NCBI RefSeq assembly: GCF_900491745.1
Contig: NZ_UETR01000003.1
Span: forward strand, 381,893 to 445,892
Reading direction: 5' to 3'
Length of the DNA stretch: 64,000 nucleotides
Origin: Amarolinea aalborgensis
GTDB taxonomy: Bacteria; Chloroflexota; Anaerolineae; SSC4; Amarolineaceae
Below, one piece after another: positions 41,323 to 49,480 of the stretch (positions within the stretch are counted from its first letter, which is position 1; each line of letters starts with the position of its first letter). A model generated the notes under the pieces. The model saw nothing but the letters and a program-made list of their open reading frames with translations. It searched no databases and was not told where the DNA came from. A program made the position numbers and the translations under genes.

Positions 41323-44166
41323 TCAGGCCGGCGCCGCGCGTCGGCGCTGATCAGCCCAGCGCAAGACGAACTTGCTGATCTCGGCCACCAGGGCTGGCAC
41401 GAGCGCCAAGGGGATGACCAGCTCCCATTGCGCCGCGGTCAAGGGAACGGTGTTGAACGGGCCATTGAGGAATGGCACGAAGATAACCGCGATGGTCAAG
41501 AGGATCGAAACGCCAACAGCCATTTGCATCCACTTGTTGGTAAAAAAGCCCAGCCGCAGCAGAGGATAACGCTCGGAGCGTGAGGTGTAAGCGATCGGCA
41601 GCTCTGCCAGGGCGAGCGTCGCGAACGCCATCGTCTCAGCCAGGTCTTGGCCGTGCTCCCGTAAGCCAACCCAAAACGCGGTCAACACCACCGCGGTCAG
41701 CGCCACAGTCATGATAGCGATGCGAATCAACATGATGCGGTTGATGATCGGCTCGCGCGGGGGGCGCGGCGGCTGCTGCATGACATCTGGATCGCCTTTC
41801 TCCATGCCCAGGGCCAGCGCCGGCGCGCCATCCGTCAAAAGATTGAGCCAGAGCAGTTGAATGGCGGTCAAGGGGGGCGGCCAACCAGCCAGCGCGGCGA
41901 TGAAGATGATCGCCACCTCAGCCACGTTACAGCTCAGCAGATAGAACACAAACTTGCGGATGTTGCTGTAGATGATGCGTCCTTGCTCCACCGCGCCCAC
42001 AATCGAAACATAGTTGTCATCGGTCAACACGATGTCAGCCGTTTCTTTGCTCACATCAGTGCCGGTGATGCCCATGGCGATGCCAATGTTCGCGCGCTTG
42101 AGCGCCGGCGCATCATTGACGCCATCGCCCGTCATCGCCACCACCTCATCACACGCCTTGAAGGCTTCGACGATGCGCACCTTGTGCTGCGGGCTGACAC
42201 GCGCAAAAACGTCAGTCTGCTCGATGACGCCAACGAGTTGGGCGTCGCTCATTGCATCAATTTCAGCGCCTGTATGAATCTGGCCCTGCGGCCGCAGCAG
42301 GCCAATTTGCTGGGCAATGGCGCGCGCCGTCTGCGAGTAGTCGCCGGTAATCATCACGGTGCGCAGGCCAGCCGCGCGCGCCTTCGCCACGGCCGGCGCA
42401 ACTTCTGGCCGCGGCGGATCAATCATCCCGATCAGGCCGATGAACACCAGGTCATGCTCCACCGTCTCCGCGGTGATGGAGGCCGGGAGTTCCTCGAGAT
42501 AGCGATAGGCCACGCCTAGCACACGCAGTGCCTGCGACGCCATGCGTGCGTTGGCCGCGTGGATCTCAACCTGGTCATGGGCCTCCATCGGCAACGCGCC
42601 TTTGCGATGGAGTAACGACGAAGACTGCGCCAGGAGCAGGTCAGGAGCGCCCTTGACACAGACGACGTAACCTTGAACGCCCGGTTGAAACGGACTGCCG
42701 TCATCCTCCGTGATCGAATCCAGCCTGTGGATGGTGCTCATGCGCTTACGCTCGGCGTCGAACGGCGCCTCAGCCACGCGTGGATAGCTCTTCTCCAGGT
42801 TACGCCGCCACAGGTCTGCCTTGGCCGCGGCGACAATCAAAGCGCCTTCGGTGGGATCGCCGACCATGCGATAGGAGGCCTTGCCATCCATGCTGCCTGA
42901 TTCTTCGAGATCAGCATCATTGGCCAGCGCAGCCGCCCACAGCAGGCCGGCCACTTCCACGTCGTCACGCACATCCATTTGCCGGTTGTCGCGATCAGGG
43001 CGTCGGAAAAGGCCCTCCGGCTGGTACCCCCCGCCTTCGATGGTCAACTCCGCGTGGTGCACCCACAGGTGAACGGCTGTCATCTCATTTTGGGTCAACG
43101 TGCCGGTCTTGTCGGAGCAGATGACCGTGGCAGAGCCGAGCGTTTCGACCGCAGACAGCTTGCGAATCAGGGCATGGCGGCGAATCATCTCACGCATGCC
43201 CAGCGCCAGGCTGATCGTCACGATGGCAGGCAGGCCTTCTGGTACGGCGGCAATCGCCAGGCTGACCGCAATCAAGAAGACCTCCACCAACTTGGCCTCG
43301 AACGCTTGCAGGTAAGCCAGGACGCCGCCATTGGCGGAAAAGATCAGCCGCAGGTCGGTGTCCCGTATGACGGAGACGACAAAAACGCCGAGGCAGATCA
43401 GGAGGGCCGCAGAGCTGAGGGTTTTGCCCAGTTCTTCGAGGCGTCGCTGGAGAGGCGTCGGTTCTTCTTCGAAAGATTGGATCATATCGGCAATCAGGCC
43501 GATTTGCGTCCCCATGCCCGTGCTGACGACAAGACCTTTGCCGCGACCGTAGGTGACGAGCGAGCTCATGTACGCGGCATTGTGACGATCGCCCAAAGGA
43601 ATGTCACTGGCCAATGTCACGCTGGCCTGTTTCTGCACCGCGACCGATTCGCCGGTGAGCGAGGCCTCATCAATCTTGAGATTGATCGTCTCAACCAGGC
43701 GTAAATCGGCTGGCACATAGTTGCCCGCTTCGAGCAGGACCACGTCGCCTTGCACCAACTCGCGGGCAGGCACCTTCTGCCGATGCCCGTCGCGCAGCAC
43801 CTCGGCTTCGGGCGCGGCCATCTTCTTCAGCGCGTTCAGCGCCTGCTCGGCCCGGCTCTCCTGCGTCACGCCCAGGACGGCGTTGAGGACCACGATGGTC
43901 ATGATCAAGCCGGCTTCGACCCAATCTCCGAGTAGGGCCGAGACCACGCTGGCAACAATCAAGAGGACGACGACAAAACTGCTGAGCTGCTCATAGACGA
44001 GTTTCCAGAACGGCGGCCGTGGGCGTTCACGCAATTCGTTGTGGCCCTGGCGCTGTAGACGCGCGGCGGCTTCCTGTGACGTCAGGCCGCTGTCGAGGCG
44101 TGTCTGCAAATGGGAAATGACGGACTCAAGGGGTTGGCTGTGCCATGAGATCGGCTGTGGCGGCAT
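41323..44166 (-). CDS. P-type cation-transporting ATPase, type II (Ca2+-ATPase-like)
   Basis: 947 residues from the ATG preceded by GGAGGAAA; an in-frame start at 44280 lies upstream of the predicted -10. All P-type motifs are present: LTGES in the actuator domain, VPEGLP in M4, phosphorylated Asp in DKTGTLTQNE, MITGDYSQTA and TGDGVNDAPAL. The ion site matches sarcoplasmic-reticulum-type pumps: M4 Glu in VPEGLP, M5 Asn and Glu in CNVAEVAIIF, and M6 WLNLLTDGAPA. It should export Ca2+ (possibly Mn2+) at the cost of ATP. It is monocistronic with its own promoter. Confidence 0.95.
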   Translation of the reverse strand: MPPQPISWHSQPLESVISHLQTRLDSGLTSQEAAARLQRQGHNELRERPRPPFWKLVYEQLSSFVVVLLIVASVVSALLGDWVEAGLIMTIVVLNAVLGVTQESRAEQALNALKKMAAPEAEVLRDGHRQKVPARELVQGDVVLLEAGNYVPADLRLVETINLKIDEASLTGESVAVQKQASVTLASDIPLGDRHNAAYMSSLVTYGRGKGLVVSTGMGTQIGLIADMIQSFEEEPTPLQRRLEELGKTLSSAALLICLGVFVVSVIRDTDLRLIFSANGGVLAYLQAFEAKLVEVFLIAVSLAIAAVPEGLPAIVTISLALGMREMIRRHALIRKLSAVETLGSATVICSDKTGTLTQNEMTAVHLWVHHAELTIEGGGYQPEGLFRRPDRDNRQMDVRDDVEVAGLLWAAALANDADLEESGSMDGKASYRMVGDPTEGALIVAAAKADLWRRNLEKSYPRVAEAPFDAERKRMSTIHRLDSITEDDGSPFQPGVQGYVVCVKGAPDLLLAQSSSLLHRKGALPMEAHDQVEIHAANARMASQALRVLGVAYRYLEELPASITAETVEHDLVFIGLIGMIDPPRPEVAPAVAKARAAGLRTVMITGDYSQTARAIAQQIGLLRPQGQIHTGAEIDAMSDAQLVGVIEQTDVFARVSPQHKVRIVEAFKACDEVVAMTGDGVNDAPALKRANIGIAMGITGTDVSKETADIVLTDDNYVSIVGAVEQGRIIYSNIRKFVFYLLSCNVAEVAIIFIAALAGWPPPLTAIQLLWLNLLTDGAPALALGMEKGDPDVMQQPPRPPREPIINRIMLIRIAIMTVALTAVVLTAFWVGLREHGQDLAETMAFATLALAELPIAYTSRSERYPLLRLGFFTNKWMQMAVGVSILLTIAVIFVPFLNGPFNTVPLTAAQWELVIPLALVPALVAEISKFVLRWADQRRRAAPA

Positions 44167-44219
44167 CTGACATTTCCTCCAGCTTGCGGGGTGATAGTAC
44201 TGCGCTGCAAACTCAGCGC

Positions 44220-44248
44220 AGTATACTACAAAACCGTGGGCGCTCCAA
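44220..44248 (-). promoter_or_regulatory. Promoter of the P-type ATPase gene
   Basis: Minus strand: TTGGAG, 17 bases, TATACT; start codon 54 bases further. Confidence 0.75.
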
Positions 44249-44492
44249 TCATACCTGGATGGATCAATCATCTTTGACAAGGCGCGCGGGCGCGGTTACA
44301 ATTCAGCGCCTCGCAGTCAACCGGGCGTTGGCTGCGATTAACGCGTGTGAAAAGGGGTGCATTGACTAAATGCATTCCCGGCAGATGCACATGGCAACAG
44401 GCGCGCAGCGCGCCTTCATCGTGGGTGCATAAGCGGAGTCTATAGCCGCTTGCATCTCGTTGCGCTAACAAACATACGGGGTGGAGGAATAG

Positions 44493-45332
44493 GTGGATCC
44501 GGTTGCCATTCGAATTGGGTCGGTTGCCCTCGTGCGCTGGTACGGCCTGCTGATTGTGGGAGGCGCTATTCTGGCAGCCTTTATTGGCAGCCAGGAAGCG
44601 AAACGCCGCGGGGAAGATCCAGATCACATCTGGTCAGCCTTCATGTGGTGTCTGATTGGCGGCATCATTGGCGCGCGCCTGCAATTCGTGATCACGGCGT
44701 CGCTCGAAAACCCTGCTTATCTGCAGATGTATTTGGCCAATCCGCTGAACATCATCAACACGCGCGAGGGGGGCGTTGGCATTTTTGGCGCGTTGGGCGG
44801 CGGCCTGCTCGCGTACTATCTGTACACACGGCGCAACGGGCTGCCGTTTTGGCAGTGGGCCGACATCGCCATCCTGGGGCTGCCTTTTGCCCAGGCCGTT
44901 GGCCGTTGGGGCAACTTCTTCAACCAGGAGTTGTATGGTGGACCGACGAACCTGCCCTGGGGCATCGCCATTGACTGTGCGCACCGCGTGACTCCCTACC
45001 TCTGCCCCCCCCTTGGGGACTTCACCGAGGCCACGCGCTTTCACCCGACGTTTCTGTACGAATCGCTCTGGAACCTGTTTGTTGGACTGGCGCTGCTCTA
45101 TCTTGCGCGACGGTTTGCCCGTCAATGGCCCGCGGGCTCGATCTTCAATCTGTATGTGGTAGCCTACCCGCTGGGGCGCTTCTTGGTGGAATTCATCCGC
45201 CTGGGCACCCCGCTGGCTTTGGGATTGACCTTGGGTCAGTTTTTCTCGCTGGCCGCAGGCCTGGCCGGTCTGTCCGTCTTCATTTTGCGTCTACGACGGG
45301 CGGCGAGCGCAGAACCCAGCGCGTCCGCTTGA
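44493..45332 (+). CDS. lgt: Phosphatidylglycerol-prolipoprotein diacylglyceryl transferase
   Basis: 279 residues from GTG 44493 with GGAGG at five bases. About seven membrane helices. The Lgt signature GRWGNFFNQELYGGPT is intact, and so are GVGIFGALGGG and RFHPTFLYESLWN. It adds diacylglycerol to the lipobox Cys of prolipoproteins, the first step of lipoprotein maturation, so it would process the lipobox proteins in this window (4.2, 21.4 and 54.9 kb). It is divergent from the ATPase. The 210 bases upstream show no convincing promoter. Confidence 0.97.
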   Translation: MDPVAIRIGSVALVRWYGLLIVGGAILAAFIGSQEAKRRGEDPDHIWSAFMWCLIGGIIGARLQFVITASLENPAYLQMYLANPLNIINTREGGVGIFGALGGGLLAYYLYTRRNGLPFWQWADIAILGLPFAQAVGRWGNFFNQELYGGPTNLPWGIAIDCAHRVTPYLCPPLGDFTEATRFHPTFLYESLWNLFVGLALLYLARRFARQWPAGSIFNLYVVAYPLGRFLVEFIRLGTPLALGLTLGQFFSLAAGLAGLSVFILRLRRAASAEPSASA

Positions 45333-45444
45333 CAGGCCTGGTCGGCGCAACGCAGGCCGCCCCCCCCACCGCGCGCCGCCGTTCAGAGAATCGGCGGGTC
45401 ACGCAACGTCCACGGCGTTATTTGCGCGAAGGCGGTTGATGGGT

Positions 45445-45473
45445 TTGACACACAGCAAGAACGTCTGTATAAT
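45445..45473 (+). promoter_or_regulatory. Consensus promoter of the S1-domain protein gene
   Basis: TTGACA, 17 bases, TATAAT, a full match to the sigma-70 consensus. Expected start near 45480. A second TATAAT stands at about 45497 without a -35 partner. Confidence 0.9.
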
Positions 45474-45479
45474 TGCGCC

Positions 45480-45694
45480 GTTAATTGCTAGAATAGTATA
45501 ATTGCTCGCACGCCCCAATGCCCGCCATTTCCGTTGATCGTGCAGTGCTCTTCCGTGGTTGGACAGGCACAAAGTTAGGCACTCGCTTCGGCATGGCCCG
45601 CGCGCATGAATGGTGCTAGTTACCCATGGGTGTGAGATAAAGAAGCAGGCGCTGCCATTCATGACAGCGCCTGGGTATGAAGTGAGGAAGCACT
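45480..45694 (+). promoter_or_regulatory. Long 5' leader of the S1-domain gene
   Basis: About 215 untranslated bases. Close to the start codon a nine-bp hairpin CAGGCGCTG / CAGCGCCTG (45646-45654 with 45665-45673) has a ten-base loop and ends 13 bases before the GAGG site, so it could affect ribosome access. No known riboswitch was recognised. Confidence 0.4.
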
Positions 45695-46915
45695 GTGCAG
45701 GAAAATCTTCAGGAAACAAACACCATGACCGCCACCGGTGACACGGAAAGTACTCCCGTGGAACCAACCGCAGATCAGCCGATTGCGGATGCAGCAACCG
45801 AAGCCCCTTACGATACCGAAAGACCCGCAGATCAGCCGATTGCGGATGCAGCAACCGAGGCCCCTTACGATACCGAAAGACCCGAAGCCCAGGAGGGTTC
45901 CGCTGACCGCAGCGGTCGCCGTCGTCGCACGCGCGGCAATGGCCCTGGCGTCCTTCCCATCCGCGTGATCCCGCCCAAAAAAGTAGTTAAGGTCCTCAGC
46001 GTTGGAATGGAAATCGAGGGCGTAGTACGACGCGTGGCCGAATTTGGTGCATTCATTGACATCGGCGTCGGCACAGATGGCCTCGTGCACATCTCTGAGT
46101 TGTCCACGGGACGCGTCGGCAAGGTCAGCGACCGACTCAAGGAAGGCGATCCGGTCAAGGCCTGGATCAAGGAACTTGACCGTGATCGCAATCGCATCAG
46201 CCTGACGCTGATTGAACCAGGCACCAAGACCATCCGCGATTTGCAAGAAGGCGAGTTGGTCAAAGGCATTGTCACGCGCGTTGTGCCCTATGCCGCGTTC
46301 CTCGACATTGGCATTGGCCGGGATGCGATGCTGCACATCCGCGAAATGTCAGACAGTTTCGTGCGACGCGTCGAAGATGTGGCCAACGTCGGCGACGAGT
46401 TGGAAGTCAAAGTCCTCAGCCTGGATCGCCGCCGCCAACGCATTGACCTCAGCCTGAAGGGCCTCCGACCAGAAGAAGCCGTCATGGCCGCTCCAGAGTT
46501 GGTGGTAACCGAGGAGATGGGGGAGCGACCGCGCACAGGCGATGCCCGTGGGCGTGGGCGTTCCAACGAGGAAGTCCCTGACATGGAGACCCGGCGTGAG
46601 CGTGAACCGCGCGGCGGTCGCAGCGACCGCAGCAGCAACGGCGCCGATCGGGGCGAACGTCGCTCCCGTCGCGACCGCGGCAGTGGACGTGAACGCGACA
46701 AGGAAGAATGGCACGACTACCTGAAAGACGACGAAGAGGCCGGCCCCACCGCCATGGCCCTCGCCCTGCAGGCTGCCATGGTGCAGGACGCGGAGCAGGA
46801 CACTCGCCGTCAAAAGCGGTTGGAGAAGGACCGCGATCGTCGCCGCCAGGATGATTTCCGCACGGAACAAGAAGACATCGTCGCACGCACGTTGCGCTTG
46901 CGCCAGGCTGCCTGA
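45695..46915 (+). CDS. S1 RNA-binding domain protein (two S1 repeats)
   Basis: 406 residues from GTG with GAGG at seven bases. The acidic N-terminus contains a perfect 19-residue tandem repeat (ADQPIADAATEAPYDTERP twice). Two S1/OB domains follow: VGMEIEGVVRRVAEFGAFID with VHISELS (about residues 105-175), and EGELVKGIVTRVVPYAAFLD with LHIREMSD (about 185-260). The C-terminal 140 residues are highly charged and Arg/Asp/Glu-rich (RRDRGSGRERDKEE), probably disordered. Bacterial S1 has four to six repeats, so this shorter protein may be an S1 variant or a separate translation/RNA-binding factor. The very strong promoter suggests high expression. Confidence 0.9.
   Translation: MQENLQETNTMTATGDTESTPVEPTADQPIADAATEAPYDTERPADQPIADAATEAPYDTERPEAQEGSADRSGRRRRTRGNGPGVLPIRVIPPKKVVKVLSVGMEIEGVVRRVAEFGAFIDIGVGTDGLVHISELSTGRVGKVSDRLKEGDPVKAWIKELDRDRNRISLTLIEPGTKTIRDLQEGELVKGIVTRVVPYAAFLDIGIGRDAMLHIREMSDSFVRRVEDVANVGDELEVKVLSLDRRRQRIDLSLKGLRPEEAVMAAPELVVTEEMGERPRTGDARGRGRSNEEVPDMETRREREPRGGRSDRSSNGADRGERRSRRDRGSGRERDKEEWHDYLKDDEEAGPTAMALALQAAMVQDAEQDTRRQKRLEKDRDRRRQDDFRTEQEDIVARTLRLRQAA
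45770..45883 (+). repeat. 57-bp tandem duplication inside the S1-domain gene
   Basis: Units 45770-45826 and 45827-45883 differ only at one silent base (CCGAA to CCGAG). The frame is kept, giving two identical 19-residue repeats. Confidence 0.95.
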
Positions 46916-46978
46916 TCTCCAGATTTCAGCCGCTATGGGCTGATCAGCGCTCTTGCCGCAAATTTTTTATGTCAATTC

Positions 46979-47027
46979 GGTTTGCAGCCCGGTGATTTCG
47001 ATCACCTGGCTGCAAACCGTTTCTTTT
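46979..47027 (+). terminator. Rho-independent terminator after the S1-domain gene
   Basis: Long interrupted stem: GGTTTGCAGCC / GGCTGCAAACC outside, GGTGAT / ATCACC inside with a TTCG tetraloop, then GTTTCTTTT. Confidence 0.93.
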
Positions 47028-47056
47028 ATTCATCGCACCAAAGGACAATAGCCGCC

Positions 47057-47959
47057 ATGCCATTTGCCATCGTGGTTCACGGGGGCGCCGGTGACATCCC
47101 TGACGCGCAGCGCACAGAACGCGCGGCGGGAATCTACCAGGCCGTGAAAATTGGCTATGATCAACTGGCGACTGGCGCTCGGGCCCTAGACGCCGTGCAA
47201 AGCGCGGTCATGCTCATGGAGGATTTGCCGATCTTCAACGCCGGCCGTGGATCGTGCTTGACGAGCGCAGGCACAATCGAGATGGACGCTGGGTTGATGG
47301 ATGGTCGCGACCTCCGGGTTGGCGCGGTGGCAAGCATCCGCCATGTGGCTCATCCCATCGCCGTGGCGCGGCTCGTCATGGACAAGAGCGATCACATCCT
47401 CTTTGCCGCGGCTGGCGCGGATGCCTTTGCGCAAGCGCACGGCGTGGAAAAGGCGCCCCTGGCCGCGCTGCTGACAGCACGGCGCCGCCAGGAACTGGAG
47501 CAGATGAAAGCCGCAGGACTGGTCGCCGCCGTTCCCGACCATCCCCGCGCCGCGGCTGACACGGTAGGCGCCGTGGCGCTAGATTCTGAGGGGAACGTGG
47601 CCGCGGCCTGCTCCACCGGGGGAATGTCAATGAAAAAACCAGGGCGCGTAGGCGATTCCCCGCTGCCCGGCTGCGGCTACTATGCTGATAGCCTGATCGG
47701 CGGCTGCGCGACGACAGGTTGGGGCGAGACCATCGCACGCGTGGTGTTGGCGCGCCGCGCCGTGGAAGGCATAGAGCGCGGGCTTGATCCCCAGGCTGCG
47801 GCGCAAGCAGCCCTGGCCTTTCTGGCTCAGCGCACAGGCGGTTGGGCCGGCCTGATCGTTCTCAGCCGGCAAGGCCAGGTGGCCGCAGCCTTCAATTCAG
47901 TCGCCATGACGCACGCCTGGTGGCGCAGCGATATGATCGAGCCAACGGTAGTCGCCTAG
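47057..47959 (+). CDS. Isoaspartyl peptidase / L-asparaginase (Ntn hydrolase)
   Basis: 300 residues from ATG 47057 with AAAGGA upstream; a start at 46982 lies inside the terminator hairpin. The precursor is cleaved before the catalytic Thr of DTVGAVALD (about residue 174), making alpha and beta chains. Other motifs: VVHGGAGD at the start, NAGRGSCLT with EMDAGLMDG, and the beta-chain STGGMSMKKPGRVGDSPLPG and TGWGE. It splits beta-aspartyl dipeptides and asparagine. Its stop codon ends one base before the end of the convergent rlmI-like gene. Confidence 0.95.
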   Translation: MPFAIVVHGGAGDIPDAQRTERAAGIYQAVKIGYDQLATGARALDAVQSAVMLMEDLPIFNAGRGSCLTSAGTIEMDAGLMDGRDLRVGAVASIRHVAHPIAVARLVMDKSDHILFAAAGADAFAQAHGVEKAPLAALLTARRRQELEQMKAAGLVAAVPDHPRAAADTVGAVALDSEGNVAAACSTGGMSMKKPGRVGDSPLPGCGYYADSLIGGCATTGWGETIARVVLARRAVEGIERGLDPQAAAQAALAFLAQRTGGWAGLIVLSRQGQVAAAFNSVAMTHAWWRSDMIEPTVVA

Positions 47960-47960
47960 T

Positions 47961-49199
47961 TTACCAGACCTGGCACAGCAGCCCCTTGAGATACTCGCCT
48001 TCCGGGAAGCTCAGCAGTACAGGATGATCAGCGCTGTGCGTGAACCGTCCGCTGACTTGGACGTCACGGCGCGCATCGAGCGCCGCGCCAAAGATCACTT
48101 TCTGGAACAGGTCAGCGCTGACCAGGCCGGAGCAGGAAAAAGTGGCCAGCAATCCGCCGGGGCGCACCAACTGCAAAGCCAACAGGTTGATGTCTTTGTA
48201 GCCACGCGTGGCCGCTAAGACCTGCGCCTGGGAATGGGCAAACTTGGGCGGGTCCAAAATCACCGCATCGAACGCGACTCCCTGCCCGCGCAGATCACGC
48301 AAAACCTGGAACACATCGCCTGCCACGCCGCTGGCCTGCTGGTCGGGATCAAAGCCATTGCGACGTAGATTTTCCTCTGCCAACACCAACGCAGGATAGG
48401 AGCTGTCCAGGTTGGTAACGTGTGCGGCGCCAGCGGCCAGCGCGTAGACGCCAAAAGCGCCGGTGTAGGAGAAACAGTTCAGCACACGCGCGCCGGGCAT
48501 GGCCGCGAGCGCGCGGGCGAGATGCGCCCGGTTTTCACGCTGATCCAGGTAGAAACCGGTTTTCTGACCTTCAGCCAGGCTGACTCCAAACTGCAGCCCA
48601 TTCTCAGTGATCCACAACGGCGATGGCGGCGCCAGGCCAGACAATAGCCCGCTGGCAGGCGGTAAGCCTTCATGACTGCGCACATCCACATCCGAACGCT
48701 CGTAGATGCCGGCCGGGGTGAGCAGTTCGTTCAGAAGACGCACGAACAAATCCTGACGCTGAGCCGCGCCCACCGTCAAGAACTGCACGACAAGCCAATC
48801 GCCATAGCGATCAACAATCAAGCCGGGCAGCCCATCGCTCTCGGCGTTGACCAGGCGATAGGCATTCGTAGCCTGGTTGGCGGCCAGGGCCTGGCGCGCA
48901 TGAAACGCGCGCTGTAGACGACCGCGCCAAAACTCGTCGTTCACGGTTTCATCGGGCTGCCAGGTTAGCAGGCGCACCGTGATCTGCGAACGGCGGTTGA
49001 GATAGCCGCAGGCCAACCATTGCCCACCCGCATCAAAAACCGACACCAAGTCGCCATCCGCCGGCTCGCCACCGATGTGCGCCATTGCGCCAGAAAAGAC
49101 CCAGGGATGACGCTGGCGCACAGGCTTGTCTTTGCCCGGTTTCAGCACAACGTGCGGCTGCTTCATGCGCAGCTCTGCGCCAACCTCAGCTTTCCCCAT
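47961..49199 (-). CDS. Class I SAM-dependent 23S rRNA methyltransferase, RlmI-like
   Basis: 412 residues from ATG 49199 with AGGAG at nine bases; a start at 49166 is possible. An N-terminal PUA domain (KPGKDKPVRQRHPWVFSGA) is followed by the RlmI-type linker domain (NAESDGLPGLIVDRYGDWLV) and a Rossmann methyltransferase with NCFSYTGAFGVYAL, the DPPKFAHSQ motif and FSCSG carrying the catalytic Cys. RlmI makes m5C1962 in 23S rRNA; other family members modify different sites, so the exact target is inferred. It is downstream of tilS and the small gene at 49271. Confidence 0.93.
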   Translation of the reverse strand: MGKAEVGAELRMKQPHVVLKPGKDKPVRQRHPWVFSGAMAHIGGEPADGDLVSVFDAGGQWLACGYLNRRSQITVRLLTWQPDETVNDEFWRGRLQRAFHARQALAANQATNAYRLVNAESDGLPGLIVDRYGDWLVVQFLTVGAAQRQDLFVRLLNELLTPAGIYERSDVDVRSHEGLPPASGLLSGLAPPSPLWITENGLQFGVSLAEGQKTGFYLDQRENRAHLARALAAMPGARVLNCFSYTGAFGVYALAAGAAHVTNLDSSYPALVLAEENLRRNGFDPDQQASGVAGDVFQVLRDLRGQGVAFDAVILDPPKFAHSQAQVLAATRGYKDINLLALQLVRPGGLLATFSCSGLVSADLFQKVIFGAALDARRDVQVSGRFTHSADHPVLLSFPEGEYLKGLLCQVW

Positions 49200-49270
49200 G
49201 CAAACCGTCTCCTGTGTGTTTTCCCATGCCTGATTCAGTTTCCAATCTTCGGCGCGCGGTCCGCCGGCTT

Positions 49271-49477
49271 TCAATTCTCTTCCCAGCCATAGTCGCTCAG
49301 CTGGATAATGCGCGCCGCAGCGCCCGCGCCCAACGTGAGGCGCCGCGTTTGCAGATCAAACTGAAACGGCGTAATCCGATCAGCCTGCACGAACTGCCCG
49401 CTGACCTTGGCTGCCGTGTGCTCAGTGAGACGTAAGGTCCCACGATGGTCGCGCGCCCAGAGGATGAGTGGTCGCAT
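49271..49477 (-). CDS. Small protein of unknown function in the tilS operon
   Basis: 68 residues. The ATG has GGAG at eight bases and starts three bases after the tilS stop, a good sign of real coding. The sequence is compact and mixed (MRPLILWARDHRGTLRLTEH, then FQFDLQTRRLTLGAG), suggesting a small beta-rich cytoplasmic domain. No motif or family recognised. It lies between two RNA-modification genes. Confidence 0.65.
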   Translation of the reverse strand: MRPLILWARDHRGTLRLTEHTAAKVSGQFVQADRITPFQFDLQTRRLTLGAGAAARIIQLSDYGWEEN

Positions 49478-49480
49478 GGT

